Shown: one piece after another, positions 8,731 through 18,512 of the stretch | How positions within the stretch are numbered: the stretch's first letter is position 1 | Layout: the number at the start of each line of letters is the position of its first letter | DNA from: an uncultured Polaribacter sp. | GTDB taxonomy: Bacteria > Bacteroidota > Bacteroidia > Flavobacteriales > Flavobacteriaceae | Assembly: GCF_947497695.1 (NCBI RefSeq) | Contig: NZ_CANMHM010000004.1 | Coordinates: 62,001-126,000, forward strand | DNA: 64,000 bases | Reading direction: 5' to 3' | The notes under the pieces: model-generated | The model's input: only the letters and a program-made list of their open reading frames with translations | Database searches by the model: none | What the model was told of the DNA's origin: nothing | Translations under genes and position numbers: made by a program

Positions 8731-8928
8731 TTAACCTACTTCTTCTTGTGTTCTTAATTTTTGAACGTAAGACGCTTTAATTCTTTGAGCTCTTTTAGCT
8801 ACTGATGGCTTTGTAAACGTTTTTCTGTTTTGTAAGCTTCTCTTTGTCTTGGTTCTGTCGAATTTTCTCTTATAACGTTTTAACGCTCTATCGATATTCT
8901 CTCCTTCTTTGATTGGTATAATTAACAT
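8731..8928 (-). CDS. rpsU: 30S ribosomal protein bS21
   Basis: Small-subunit protein near the 3' end of 16S rRNA; 65 residues, basic, beginning MLIIPIKEGENIDRALKRYKRKFDRT. In Bacteroidota ribosomes bS21 with bS6 and bS18 sequesters the anti-Shine-Dalgarno sequence (known from Flavobacterium johnsoniae). The gene has its own promoter, a strong Shine-Dalgarno sequence and a terminator, so it is probably monocistronic and translationally autoregulated. Confidence 0.96.
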   Translation of the reverse strand: MLIIPIKEGENIDRALKRYKRKFDRTKTKRSLQNRKTFTKPSVAKRAQRIKASYVQKLRTQEEVG

Positions 8929-8935
8929 GAGTTGG

Positions 8936-8946
8936 CACCTCCCTTC
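8936..8946 (-). promoter_or_regulatory. Strong Shine-Dalgarno sequence before rpsU
   Basis: The minus strand reads GAAGGGAGGTG, then seven bases, then ATG. This is close to full complementarity to the 16S 3' end and stands out because the other genes here lack such sequences. In F. johnsoniae ribosomes lacking bS21 expose their anti-SD and preferentially translate rpsU, which gives feedback control; the same logic is inferred here. Confidence 0.85.
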
Positions 8947-9003
8947 ATAGTCTCTTTTATATTTTGAATAGTATTTAAACTATTGGTTTTATTTTTTGGA
9001 CTG

Positions 9004-9032
9004 CAAATGTAATTATTAATTATGAATTACAA
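9004..9032 (-). promoter_or_regulatory. rpsU promoter (TTG-N18-TACATTTG)
   Basis: On the minus strand TTG at 9032-9030 and TACATTTG at 9011-9004 are separated by 18 bp, an excellent match to the Bacteroidota housekeeping promoter (TTG, about 19 bp, TAnnTTTG). It predicts a 5' leader of about 70 nt before rpsU. Confidence 0.7.
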
Positions 9033-9065
9033 ATTTTTTATCGATTTAATTTTTGAAGACGGATT

Positions 9066-9154
9066 TTGCGTTAGGGATTGAATGGTCTGTTTGAGCTCTC
9101 ACGCTTTTTAGCGTGAAGCGAGTAATGAAAGCCCGACCTTTTTAGGGAACGCCC
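9066..9154 (+). repeat. Palindromic intergenic element, copy 1 (GCGTTAGGGATTGAA ... AACGCCC)
   Basis: The element opens with TTGCGTTAGGGATTGAATGG, holds TTTGAGCTC, a hairpin (CACGCTTTTTAGCGTG) and GCGAGTAATGAAAGCCCG, and closes with AACGCCC. The GCGTT and AACGC ends are complementary. A full-length relative lies inverted at 50029-50108 and a core-only relative at 47024-47073. It codes for nothing. The rest of the 370-bp rpsU-9298 gap holds the rpsU control region and the heptamer repeat. Confidence 0.8.
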
Positions 9155-9157
9155 AAG

Positions 9158-9199
9158 TTAGCAATTAGCAATTAGCAATTAGCAATTAGCAATTAGCAA
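9158..9199. repeat. Six tandem copies of TTAGCAA
   Basis: Six perfect head-to-tail copies of the heptamer TTAGCAA (42 bp) directly follow the palindromic element. There are no spacers, so it is a simple tandem repeat and not a CRISPR. Copy number is likely to vary between strains by slippage. Confidence 0.95.
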
Positions 9200-9298
9200 A
9201 ATTAAATTTTTAACCTAAAAAACTAATTTTAAATTTAAAACTTTGTACCTTTTGCTACTTTGCAATTCTCAAACTTTAAAACTCTGAAGCCTTTTAAT

Positions 9299-10465
9299 TT
9301 AGGTAACTGGTTTGTACTCTTTTTTATCAATAACCATTTTAGCGATAATCTCTTTTAAGATTTCTGAAGTCCCTCCTCCTATTGGCCCTAACCTACTATC
9401 TCTAAGTAAACGTGCCATTGGATATTCTTCCATATAACCATAACCGCCTAACATTTGTAATGCATCGTAAATTACCTCATCTGCCATTTTTGTAGAAAAC
9501 AATTTTGACATACTGGCTTCTTTTACAACGTAAAAACCTCTTTCTAAACGATGTGTTATTGAATAATTATACTCCTTACACATGTCTATTTTACTAGCCA
9601 TTTCTGCAATTTTGTGTCTTAGTGCTTGAAATTTATCTAAAGATTTGCCAAAAGAAACTCTTTCTTTCATATAGTCTAAGGCATAATCTAAAGCAAATTC
9701 TGCTCTTGCATGTGCATTTACACCCATTAGTAAGCGTTCTAGTGCAAAATGTTGCATAATATATCCAAAACCCTTGCCTTCTTCTCCCAGTAAATTTTCT
9801 GCTGGAATTTCTACATTATCAAATGCAATTTCTCCTGTATCAGAAGCTTTCCATCCTAATTTATCTAATTTAGTTGCAGAAAGTCCTTTGGAGTTTCTGT
9901 CTACAATAAAAATACTAATTCCGTTATACTTATCTGTAGTGTCAGTTTTTGCTGAAACGATTAAATAATCTGAATAGACTCCGTTTGTAATAAATGTTTT
10001 TGAACCATTTAAAATATAGGTATCTCCTTTTTTAACTGCGGTAGATAACATACCTGCAACATCTGAGCCTCCTGAAGGTTCTGTGATACATAAACAACCA
10101 ATCATTTCTCCTGTTACACTTGGTGCTAAATATTTATTTTTTTGAAATTGATTTCCTTCTTTGTTTAAATGAGTCATCGCCAAATATTCATGTGCCCACA
10201 TTGCAGCTGCAAAACCACCTGAATTGATTTTTTGCATTTCTTCTAAAAAAACAATAGTATAAAATAAATCTAAATCTAAACCACCAAATTCTTCTGGAGT
10301 GCTTAACCCAAAGTAGCCCATTTCTCCGAATTTCTTCCAAATAAAACGTTCTATTTTTCCATCTTTCTCCCATTTATTAATGTGAGGAACTACTTCTTTT
10401 TGCAAAAAATCTTTAAAACTAGCACGAAAAGCTTCGTGCTCTTCAGTAAAATACATACTGTTCAT
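9299..10465 (-). CDS. Acyl-CoA dehydrogenase family protein
   Basis: FAD-dependent alpha,beta-dehydrogenation of acyl-CoA in fatty-acid or branched-chain amino-acid breakdown. The 388-residue protein has the family signatures CITEPSGGSDVAGM near residue 127 and QMLGGYGYMEEYPMARLLRD near the C-terminus. The C-terminal stretch reads GPIGGGTSEI, so the Glu used as base by short/medium-chain enzymes is absent. A Glu in ALERLL near residue 240 occupies the position used by isovaleryl- and long-chain acyl-CoA dehydrogenases. Substrate is not resolved; a long-chain or branched substrate fits that layout. Isolated between repeats and an HHH protein. Confidence 0.88.
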   Translation of the reverse strand: MNSMYFTEEHEAFRASFKDFLQKEVVPHINKWEKDGKIERFIWKKFGEMGYFGLSTPEEFGGLDLDLFYTIVFLEEMQKINSGGFAAAMWAHEYLAMTHLNKEGNQFQKNKYLAPSVTGEMIGCLCITEPSGGSDVAGMLSTAVKKGDTYILNGSKTFITNGVYSDYLIVSAKTDTTDKYNGISIFIVDRNSKGLSATKLDKLGWKASDTGEIAFDNVEIPAENLLGEEGKGFGYIMQHFALERLLMGVNAHARAEFALDYALDYMKERVSFGKSLDKFQALRHKIAEMASKIDMCKEYNYSITHRLERGFYVVKEASMSKLFSTKMADEVIYDALQMLGGYGYMEEYPMARLLRDSRLGPIGGGTSEILKEIIAKMVIDKKEYKPVT

Positions 10466-10486
10466 TATGATAGAAAATTTGTTGTG

Positions 10487-11380
10487 TTATTGAGCATACA
10501 AATATAAGACTATTCTATCATACAAGTCCAAAGGAAAATCTTTGATATTTTTTAATTCTGATATATTTTGAAGTTCTGCAACTTGATCACGATAATCAAA
10601 AATCTTTTTACAAAGTTGATAATCAATGTAAGGATTTTTCAATAACTGTTTGAATGTTACAGTATTTACATTTACTTTTTTGATGCTTGGTTTTTCTATA
10701 ATTTTAAAGGTTGAAAGTACTTTATCTGCAACTTGTTTTTCTAAACCCCAAACTTCTAAAAGTTGTCTTTTAAATGAAAAACCTTGTAATTTAGAACGAT
10801 ACTTAATAATACGTTCTGAAAATACCTTTCCGATTCCGCTAATTGTTTGAAAATCTTTAGCAGTTGCTTTGTTAATGTCTGTTGTTGTACTTCGTTTTTT
10901 TGTGTAAGAATTTTGAATCTCAGATTGCTTTGTACCTAACAATGACGATTTTTTATTCTGATTTACAACCCAATCTGGAAATTTAAAATATGGAGAGATT
11001 TTATTGAGTAAAAAATCTGAAACATTTGTTACTTTTTGAAATTCTGATGTTGAATTGACAAATTTATTTGTTTTTCTAAAAGCGAGTAATTTATCTATCT
11101 CTAATAAAGACATGCCTAATTGCTCTGCTTTATAATCTGTTATATAATTGGGGTTAAAAGGGTATATTTTAGGTTTTTTGTTTTCTATTTCAATAGCTTT
11201 TAAACTGTCTATCTGTTGATGAAATGCTAAAACTTCTTTAGAGTTTAAATCTATTTCATTATCCGAAGAAAAATTAACAAAAACAATCATTGCTTGTAAA
11301 ATGATTATAAGAATTGCTAAAAATAAAATCCCATTTCTTTGGCTTTTGTTGTACCAGAAATGAGATTTGAATATGTTCAT
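10487..11380 (-). CDS. Membrane-anchored helix-hairpin-helix (ComEA-like) protein
   Basis: 297 residues with an N-terminal transmembrane helix (GILFLAILIIILQAMIVFVN, near residues 17-36) and at least three helix-hairpin-helix segments of the ComEA type. These are near residues 95-135, 165-225 (DINKATAKDFQTISGIGKVF) and 235-295 (VNVNTVTFKQLLKNPYID). ComEA proteins bind DNA during competence; the multi-HHH flavobacterial forms are uncharacterised. It begins 16 bp after the symporter gene and may share its transcript. A role in DNA uptake is inference. Confidence 0.75.
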   Translation of the reverse strand: MNIFKSHFWYNKSQRNGILFLAILIIILQAMIVFVNFSSDNEIDLNSKEVLAFHQQIDSLKAIEIENKKPKIYPFNPNYITDYKAEQLGMSLLEIDKLLAFRKTNKFVNSTSEFQKVTNVSDFLLNKISPYFKFPDWVVNQNKKSSLLGTKQSEIQNSYTKKRSTTTDINKATAKDFQTISGIGKVFSERIIKYRSKLQGFSFKRQLLEVWGLEKQVADKVLSTFKIIEKPSIKKVNVNTVTFKQLLKNPYIDYQLCKKIFDYRDQVAELQNISELKNIKDFPLDLYDRIVLYLYAQ

Positions 11381-11396
11381 TTTTTAGAATTTATTT

Positions 11397-13001
11397 TTAA
11401 CTTTTATGACCTATAGCTTTTAAATACCTAACTAACTCTTGCTTTACCTTAGGTGCTAGTAATAGCAAACCAATAATATTAGGAAACACCATTGCAAATA
11501 TCATTGCATCAGAAAATTCGATTACAGAGCCTAAACTAGAGGATGCACCAATTACAACAAAAATTAAAAATAATGCTTTGTAAGAAATATCTGAAATTTT
11601 ACTTTTTCCGAATAAATATTTCCATCCTTGAATTCCGTAATAAGACCAAGAAAGCATGGTAGAAAAAGCAAATAGAATTACTGCAATTGTTAGCAAAATA
11701 GAAAAATTAGGTATTGCAGAATCAAAGGCTACAGAGGTTAAATCTACACCACCTAAATGCTCTCCTGTTGCATTCATAATTACATTTTTACCTTCATCTA
11801 AATTTGCATAATTAAATAAGTTACTTTTTAAATTAGTCACTACAATTACCAAGGCTGTCATTGTACAAATTACTACAGTGTCTACAAAAGGTCCTATTGA
11901 AGCTACAATACCCTCACTTGCAGGAAATTTTGTTTTCACTGCTGCATGAGCAATAGATGCAGAACCTACACCTGCTTCATTAGAAAAAGCGGCTCTTTGA
12001 AAACCAACAATCATTACCCCTATTAAACCACCAACAATTGAGGTTTGATTGAAAGCTCCATTCCAAATTTGCACTAAAGCATCTGGAATTATGGTAAAAT
12101 TCATTGCAATAATTATTAAGGAAGCACCTACAAACATAATGCCCATAAAAGGAACTATTTTTTCAGTTACTTGCCCAATTCTTTTTATACCCCCAATAAT
12201 TACAACACCCACCAAAACTGCCATTAAAACTCCAAATAAAAAACCAGAATCAAGACCAAAAAGTTGTTTGAATTGAGCTGTAGCTTGGTTAGACTGAAAC
12301 ATGTTTCCACCACCAAAAGAACCACCAACTACAAACACAGCATATAAACCTGCTAAAACTTTACCTATCCCTCCTAAATTCTTTTCTTTTAAACCTTTTC
12401 TCAGGTAGTACATTGGCCCTCCATATATTTTACCATCAGACCCAACTTCTCTGTATTTAACCCCTAAGGTAGCTTCTACTAATTTTGTAGACATTCCTAA
12501 AAAACCAGCAACTATCATCCAAATTGTAGCACCTGGGCCTCCAATTGCAATGGCAACTGCAACACCTGCAATATTACCTAAACCAACAGTTGCAGACAAT
12601 GCAGCTGTTAGTGCCTGAAAATGGGTAACTTCTCCAATAACACCTTCTGCTTTTACAGTTTCAAAAATGTTACCTCCAGGAGTTGGATCACCTGCAACTT
12701 CTTCTACAGAATGATGATCAATTTCATCATAAGTTCCTTTAGTTGCTTTTATAGCAACACCTAATAAAGTGATGTTAGCAAACTTAAAATAAATTGTAAA
12801 AAATAACGCTCCTAATAATAGCACAATAATTACAATAGGAACAGGAATACCAACAATTGAAATTGGATAAAAAACTACTGAACTCACAGCATCTGCAAAA
12901 GGCTTAAATTTTGCTTCTATTTTTTCATCCATTGATAATTCTTGTGCAAATGTTAAAAATGGTACTGCTGAAAATAGCAATGAAAGCAGTTTTTTATTCA
13001 T
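11397..13001 (-). CDS. Alanine or glycine:cation symporter (AGCS family)
   Basis: Inner-membrane sodium-coupled amino-acid transporter. The 534-residue protein has about 10-11 hydrophobic helices and the AGCS signatures ATVGLGNIAGVAVAIAIGGPG near residues 135-155 and FSNEAGVGSASIAHAA near residue 340. An N-terminal signal-like segment (LLSLLFSAVPFLTFAQ) precedes the transporter, an extension seen in Bacteroidota members. Substrate between alanine, glycine and serine cannot be decided. Confidence 0.88.
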   Translation of the reverse strand: MNKKLLSLLFSAVPFLTFAQELSMDEKIEAKFKPFADAVSSVVFYPISIVGIPVPIVIIVLLLGALFFTIYFKFANITLLGVAIKATKGTYDEIDHHSVEEVAGDPTPGGNIFETVKAEGVIGEVTHFQALTAALSATVGLGNIAGVAVAIAIGGPGATIWMIVAGFLGMSTKLVEATLGVKYREVGSDGKIYGGPMYYLRKGLKEKNLGGIGKVLAGLYAVFVVGGSFGGGNMFQSNQATAQFKQLFGLDSGFLFGVLMAVLVGVVIIGGIKRIGQVTEKIVPFMGIMFVGASLIIIAMNFTIIPDALVQIWNGAFNQTSIVGGLIGVMIVGFQRAAFSNEAGVGSASIAHAAVKTKFPASEGIVASIGPFVDTVVICTMTALVIVVTNLKSNLFNYANLDEGKNVIMNATGEHLGGVDLTSVAFDSAIPNFSILLTIAVILFAFSTMLSWSYYGIQGWKYLFGKSKISDISYKALFLIFVVIGASSSLGSVIEFSDAMIFAMVFPNIIGLLLLAPKVKQELVRYLKAIGHKS

Positions 13002-13086
13002 AATGTATTTTAATTAGTTGTTATAAGTTATTGCAATATGATAAAAAAATGTTCTTTTAACAACTTTAGATTGATAAAAGTAATTT

Positions 13087-13986
13087 TTAGACAATTGTTT
13101 TCTTAAATTTTTGCAAATCTTCTTTGAAACTTTTTGGGTAAAATTCTAAAATACTATTTGTTTTAGATAAATCGAAACCTGTTTTTGCAGGTCTTGGTGC
13201 AGTTTGGTTTAAAGTTGATGTGGAAATTGGTTTTATCAAACTTTTGTTTAAATGAAAAGCATCTGCAATTTGTTGTGTAATTTCATAAACACTTAATACC
13301 TCATTAGATGAAATATTAAAAATACCTTTTGCTTTTTTATCCATAGAAATCTTACAAGCCATTGCTAAATCTTCTACATAAGTAGGGCTTCTATACTGGT
13401 CATCAACAATTGTTATTTCTTTCCCTTTTTCTAGCATACTTTTAACCCAAAGTACAATATTGCCTCTACTCATGTCAAACACTTTTCCAAAAACTAAAAT
13501 AGTTCTTAAAATAGTATAATCTATTTTTGAATTTGTTAAAATCTGTTCTGATTTTAATTTGGATACTCCGTAGTAACTTAATGGATTTGGAGTATCTGTT
13601 TCTTTATAATTTCCTTTTATTCCATCAAAAATAAAATCTGTAGAAATATGAATTAAATGTACATTTATGGTTGCTGAAACTTCTGCCAACCACTTAACAA
13701 CAGTTACATTTAATAAGTCACAGGCTTCTTTATTGCCTTCACAATCATCAACCTGTGTCATTGCTGCTGTGTTAATAATAAAATTTGGCTGAATTTCTAA
13801 AATCGATTTTTTTAGATTTTCTTCATCCGTAATATCAATAGAAACATATTCAAAATCGTTTCTACCACTTCTGTTTTGTCCTCTTGAAAAACCAAAAACT
13901 TGGTAGGTATCTTTTTCTTGAAGTAATAGGTTTAATAATGATTGCCCCAATAAACCGTTACTTCCTGTAATAATTACTTTATTCAT
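13087..13986 (-). CDS. NAD(P)-dependent sugar-nucleotide reductase, RmlD-like
   Basis: 299-residue extended short-chain dehydrogenase with the Rossmann motif GSNGLLGQSLL at the N-terminus and the catalytic YxxxK as YYGVSK near residue 145. The layout resembles dTDP-4-dehydrorhamnose reductase. No rmlA/B/C genes are adjacent, so a rhamnose role is not supported by context and another nucleotide-sugar or polyol substrate is possible. Confidence 0.7.
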   Translation of the reverse strand: MNKVIITGSNGLLGQSLLNLLLQEKDTYQVFGFSRGQNRSGRNDFEYVSIDITDEENLKKSILEIQPNFIINTAAMTQVDDCEGNKEACDLLNVTVVKWLAEVSATINVHLIHISTDFIFDGIKGNYKETDTPNPLSYYGVSKLKSEQILTNSKIDYTILRTILVFGKVFDMSRGNIVLWVKSMLEKGKEITIVDDQYRSPTYVEDLAMACKISMDKKAKGIFNISSNEVLSVYEITQQIADAFHLNKSLIKPISTSTLNQTAPRPAKTGFDLSKTNSILEFYPKSFKEDLQKFKKTIV

Positions 13987-14047
13987 TTTTATTTTTCACT
14001 ACTGATTAAAAGAAATAGATAATTGATGTTTCTAAAAAAAATCATTC

Positions 14048-15046
14048 TTAAAAAATTTCTCTCAATTTTATAATCTGTTCTGGTCTTCCTAAAACAATTA
14101 ACTGAGAATTGGCGACTAATTTAATATCTGCCTCAGGGTTTATAATATATTCTTTATTAGGATTTCTAAAACCTATTACTGTACAACCAGTCTGACGCCT
14201 TAAATCTAAATCTAAAATAGTCATATTTATAAATTTTGATGGTAAATCGTTTACAGAAATTTCCTCTAAATTTGCAGTGGTTTCTCCTTCAATGGTTAAT
14301 CTGTCTACAAATTCTATAACATCTGGAGTTGTAACTAAAGATGCCATGTGATCTCCACCTAATTTATCTGGCATAATTACATTGCTTGCTCCTGCAAACT
14401 TTAGTTTTTTATAAGAAGATTCGTTACCTGCTCTACTAATTATTGTACAATTTTTATTAAGTTGGCTTGCAGTTAAAACTACAAATAAATTGTCTGCATC
14501 AGAAGGTAAAGCCGTAATTAAAAAAGACGCATTTTCTATTCCTGCCTTTAATAAAGTTTCATCTAAAGTTGCATCTCCTTCTATATTTAGAATACCTTCA
14601 AAATCTAAACCTTCAATCATTTCTTTATTTTTTTCAACTACAACAAATTTTTTATTGTAGTTTCCTAATTTTAAAATAGCTTGTTTTCCGTTTCTACCAA
14701 AACCACAAACAATAGTATGATCTTTTAAATTACCAATTTGTTTTTCCACTTTTCTATGTTTAAAATGTTCAAAAAATCTGCCACTTACTAAATATTCAGA
14801 AAATGCAGAAACTGCATAACCAAAAACAGTAATACTTGTTAAAATTAAAAATATTGTAAAAATTTTTTCTTCAGGAGAAAATGGTCTTAACTCTCCAAAA
14901 CCAACTGTTGTTACGGTTATAACAGTCATGTATAATGCATCAACTAAATTATAGTTAGAAAGCACCATATAACCAATTGTACCTATTGCAAAAATTAAAA
15001 TAACTAATCCTGCAATTTTATTTATTTTAGATTTTAAAAATGCCAT
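14048..15046 (-). CDS. Two-TM potassium channel with RCK (TrkA-N/TrkA-C) domains
   Basis: 332 residues. Two N-terminal transmembrane helices surround a pore loop with the K+ selectivity filter TVGFG (TVITVTTVGFGELRPF, near residues 40-55). A cytosolic RCK domain follows with HTIVCGFGRNGKQAI (GxGxxG) near residue 110, then a TrkA-C domain in the last 80 residues. MthK-like organisation, gated by a ligand bound to the RCK ring. It starts 3 bp before the PspC-like gene on the same strand. Confidence 0.88.
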   Translation of the reverse strand: MAFLKSKINKIAGLVILIFAIGTIGYMVLSNYNLVDALYMTVITVTTVGFGELRPFSPEEKIFTIFLILTSITVFGYAVSAFSEYLVSGRFFEHFKHRKVEKQIGNLKDHTIVCGFGRNGKQAILKLGNYNKKFVVVEKNKEMIEGLDFEGILNIEGDATLDETLLKAGIENASFLITALPSDADNLFVVLTASQLNKNCTIISRAGNESSYKKLKFAGASNVIMPDKLGGDHMASLVTTPDVIEFVDRLTIEGETTANLEEISVNDLPSKFINMTILDLDLRRQTGCTVIGFRNPNKEYIINPEADIKLVANSQLIVLGRPEQIIKLREIF

Positions 15047-15049
15047 GTG

Positions 15050-15286
15050 TTATAAATCGAAAACCGAACTTCTTTTGGTGTATATTAAATCTTTTAACTT
15101 CATTGCAAAAACCATTGTTAAATAAAAACCAAACGAAAGACCTACAGTAAAAAAAGTAACATAAATAAAATAAATACGTACATTTTGTGCCTGCATACCA
15201 AGCCTATCTGCTAATCTTTGAAAAAAGCCAAAACCATGTCTTTCAAAAAAATGGCGAATAATATGTATGGTGTTTTTTGTTTTCAT
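15050..15286 (-). CDS. Small PspC-domain-like membrane protein
   Basis: 78 residues: a basic N-terminal half (FFQRLADRLGMQAQNVRIYF) resembling the PspC domain, followed by one hydrophobic segment of about 25 residues. PspC proteins sense envelope stress in proteobacteria; in flavobacteria this short form is often annotated as a PspC-family regulator but is unstudied. It forms a two-gene unit with the potassium channel downstream. Confidence 0.6.
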   Translation of the reverse strand: MKTKNTIHIIRHFFERHGFGFFQRLADRLGMQAQNVRIYFIYVTFFTVGLSFGFYLTMVFAMKLKDLIYTKRSSVFDL

Positions 15287-15414
15287 TTTAAATGCAAGGT
15301 ACTATTTTATGTGCTGAATATTGCAAAAATAACAAAGGTAATTCTCAAATAAAAACCTAGATAACCTTAACATAATACGTTTTAAATTTCTCCTTTTTTT
15401 AAATTAGTATTGAT

Positions 15415-15422
15415 TAACTTTG
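15415..15422 (+). promoter_or_regulatory. Candidate uvrA promoter element (TAACTTTG)
   Basis: TAACTTTG matches TAnnTTTG and lies 24 bp before the uvrA TTG start. The 160-bp divergent region between the PspC-like gene and uvrA holds no other clear signal. Confidence 0.5.
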
Positions 15423-15446
15423 CTTTTTTACAAAAATTAGGCACGT

Positions 15447-18269
15447 TTGAAAGACCAAGAATATATTGAAGTTTACGGAGCAAGAGCTCATAATTTAAAA
15501 AATATTGATGTTAAAATTCCCCGAGAAAAACTAGTAGTAATTACTGGTTTAAGTGGTAGTGGAAAATCTTCATTAGCTTTTGACACTATTTATGCTGAAG
15601 GACAAAGACGTTATATAGAAACATTTTCTGCTTATGCTCGTCAGTTTTTAGGGGGATTAGAAAGACCTGATGTTGATAAAATTGATGGACTTTCGCCAGT
15701 AATTTCAATTGAACAAAAGACAACCAATAAAAGTCCACGTTCTACAGTAGGCACAATTACAGAAATTTATGATTTTTTAAGATTATTATTTGCCAGAGCT
15801 GCTGATGCTTATTCTTATAACACCGGAGAAAAAATGGTTAGTTATTCTGATGAACAAATTAAGCAACTAATTTTAAGTGATTTTGCTGATAAAAAAATAG
15901 CCGTTTTAGCTCCTTTGGTAAAATCTAGAAAAGGACATTATCGTGAACTTTTTGAACAAATTTCTAAACAGGGTTTTTTACGTGTTAGAGTTGATGGAGA
16001 AATCAAAGAAATAGAAAAAGGAATGCGTTTAGACCGATATAAAACGCATGATATTGAAGTGGTTATTGATAGATTATTAATTAATGAAGCTTCAGAAAAA
16101 CGCTTAGAAGAAACTATAAAAACAGCTTTGTATTCTGGAAATAATATTATGATGGTTATTGATATTGATGATAATAATCCTAGATATTTTAGTAGAGAAT
16201 TGATGTGCCCAACAAGTGGAATTGCATATCCAAATCCAGAACCAAATAACTTTTCTTTTAACTCGCCAAAAGGTGCTTGTGATACATGCAATGGTTTAGG
16301 TATTACCAATGAAATTAACCTTAAAAAAGTAATTCCAGATGATAACATTTCTATACAAAAAGGTGGAATTATTCCTTTAGGCGAACAAAAAAGTAGTTGG
16401 ATTTTTAAACAAATTCAAAATATTGCAGAACGTTACAAATTCAAATTAACAGATACTATCAAAGAAATTCCTAAAGAAGCTTTAGACATTATTTTAAATG
16501 GTGGTAATGAATCTTTTAAAATTGAGTCTAAAACGGTTGGTGTTACTAGAAATTATAAAATTGATTTTGAAGGTATTATATCTTTCATAGAAAATCAATA
16601 TACAAATGCAGAAAGCACCTCTATAAAACGATGGGCAAAAGGTTTTATGGATGAAGTTTCTTGCGGAACTTGTGCTGGAAAAAGGTTAAAAAAAGAAGCA
16701 CTTCATTTTAAAATTATTGATAAAAACATTAGCGATTTAGCACAAATGGATGTGACTGAATTGGCAAAATGGTTTTTAACTATTGAAGAAAATTTATCAG
16801 AAAAACAATTGACAATTGCCAGTGAAATTTTAAAAGAAATTAAAACTAGAATTCAGTTTTTATTAGATGTTGGGTTAGATTATTTGGCATTAGACAGAAC
16901 CTCAAAATCACTTTCTGGTGGTGAAGCACAAAGAATTCGTTTGGCAACACAAATTGGATCACAATTAGTGGGTGTTTTATACATTTTAGATGAACCAAGT
17001 ATTGGTTTACACCAAAGAGACAATCAAAAGTTAATAGATTCTTTAGTAAAATTAAGAGATATTGGCAACTCTGTTTTAGTAGTTGAACATGATAAAGACA
17101 TGATGGAACATGCAGATTTTGTCTTCGATATTGGACCAGGAGCAGGAAAACATGGAGGAGAAATTGTAAGTTCTGGAACTTTTAAAGAACTTAAAAAACA
17201 AAAAACATTAACATCTGATTATTTAACAGGTAGAAAAGAAATTGAAGTTCCTAAAAAACGTAGAGAAGGAAATGGAAAATTTATCAAGCTAAAAGGTGCA
17301 ACTGGTAATAATTTAAAAAATGTATCCGTAGAATTTCCTTTAGGAAAAATGATTTGCGTTACAGGAGTTTCAGGAAGTGGAAAATCTACTTTAATAAACG
17401 AAACGTTGTACCCAATTTTAAACGCTCATATATATAGAGGTGTAAAAAAACCAATGCCCTATAAAAAAATTGAAGGTTTAGAGCACATAGACAAAGTGAT
17501 AGACATCGATCAATCTCCTATTGGTAGAACTCCACGTTCTAATCCTGCAACTTATACAGGTACTTTTGGAGAGGTAAGAAGTTTGTTTGCTAAAACACCA
17601 GAAGCTGCAATTAGAGGTTACAAACCTGGTCGGTTTTCTTTTAATGTAAAAGGAGGTCGTTGTGAAACTTGCCAAGGAGGTGGTGTTAGAGTAATAGAAA
17701 TGAACTTTTTACCAGATGTACATGTAGAATGTGAAACGTGCCAAGGAAAACGTTTTAATAGAGAAACATTAGAAATTAGATACAAAGGAAAATCTATTTC
17801 TGATGTTTTAAATATGACAATTGAAGATGCGACCAACTTTTTTGAAAGCATCCCTAAAATCCATAGAAAATTAAAAACAATTAAAGATGTTGGTTTAGGA
17901 TATATTACACTTGGGCAACAATCTACTACACTTTCTGGCGGAGAAGCTCAACGTATAAAATTAGCTTCAGAATTATCTAAAAGAGATACTGGTAACACCT
18001 TTTATATTTTAGATGAACCCACAACTGGTTTGCATTTTGAAGATATTAGAGTTTTAATGGAAGTTTTAAACAAACTTGCCGACAAAGGAAATACTGTTTT
18101 AATTATTGAACATAATTTAGACGTTGTAAAATTGGCAGATTATATTATTGATGTAGGAATGGAAGGTGGAAAAAACGGAGGGAAAATTTTATGCAAAGGA
18201 ACTCCAGAACAAATAGCAAAACATAAAACGAGCTATACTGCTAAATTTTTAAAGAAAGAATTAAAGTAA
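15447..18269 (+). CDS. uvrA: Excinuclease ABC subunit A
   Basis: DNA-damage recognition ATPase of nucleotide excision repair, 940 residues. It has two ABC ATPase modules: Walker [10 protein letters not shown] near residue 34 and GVSGSGKST near residue 640, and signatures [12 protein letters not shown] and [12 protein letters not shown]. The C-terminal zinc module keeps four Cys (CETCQGG ... CETCQGK). The first zinc module reads CPTSG ... CDTC, one Cys short of the classical four. The start is TTG at 15447, because an in-frame TAG lies three codons upstream and the first downstream residues ([20 protein letters not shown]) are already conserved. Confidence 0.97.
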   Translation: MKDQEYIEVYGARAHNLKNIDVKIPREKLVVITGLSGSGKSSLAFDTIYAEGQRRYIETFSAYARQFLGGLERPDVDKIDGLSPVISIEQKTTNKSPRSTVGTITEIYDFLRLLFARAADAYSYNTGEKMVSYSDEQIKQLILSDFADKKIAVLAPLVKSRKGHYRELFEQISKQGFLRVRVDGEIKEIEKGMRLDRYKTHDIEVVIDRLLINEASEKRLEETIKTALYSGNNIMMVIDIDDNNPRYFSRELMCPTSGIAYPNPEPNNFSFNSPKGACDTCNGLGITNEINLKKVIPDDNISIQKGGIIPLGEQKSSWIFKQIQNIAERYKFKLTDTIKEIPKEALDIILNGGNESFKIESKTVGVTRNYKIDFEGIISFIENQYTNAESTSIKRWAKGFMDEVSCGTCAGKRLKKEALHFKIIDKNISDLAQMDVTELAKWFLTIEENLSEKQLTIASEILKEIKTRIQFLLDVGLDYLALDRTSKSLSGGEAQRIRLATQIGSQLVGVLYILDEPSIGLHQRDNQKLIDSLVKLRDIGNSVLVVEHDKDMMEHADFVFDIGPGAGKHGGEIVSSGTFKELKKQKTLTSDYLTGRKEIEVPKKRREGNGKFIKLKGATGNNLKNVSVEFPLGKMICVTGVSGSGKSTLINETLYPILNAHIYRGVKKPMPYKKIEGLEHIDKVIDIDQSPIGRTPRSNPATYTGTFGEVRSLFAKTPEAAIRGYKPGRFSFNVKGGRCETCQGGGVRVIEMNFLPDVHVECETCQGKRFNRETLEIRYKGKSISDVLNMTIEDATNFFESIPKIHRKLKTIKDVGLGYITLGQQSTTLSGGEAQRIKLASELSKRDTGNTFYILDEPTTGLHFEDIRVLMEVLNKLADKGNTVLIIEHNLDVVKLADYIIDVGMEGGKNGGKILCKGTPEQIAKHKTSYTAKFLKKELK

Positions 18270-18512
18270 AATTGTAATATGAAGAAAACTTTACTTTTAA
18301 ATTTAGAATTATTTTTACCACAAATTCACGAATAAAATATACATTCTATTAAGATATAATTTTCACAAAAAAATGGTACTATTAGTTACCTTAAAAAAAG
18401 AAAAAATTAATGAATCCATGACTTTTTCTATGGTTTTAATCTTAATAACAATTTAGAGTAAGAATCGAATTATTGCAAATCATTAAAAAACAGTTTTAAA
18501 AACACCTAAAAT

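Noticed and set aside
9158..9199. Possible CRISPR array
   Set aside because: Head-to-tail heptamers without spacers and no cas genes in the window.
15938..16348. 136-codon minus-strand open frame inside uvrA
   Set aside because: Shadow of the uvrA frame, low-complexity composition, no start context.
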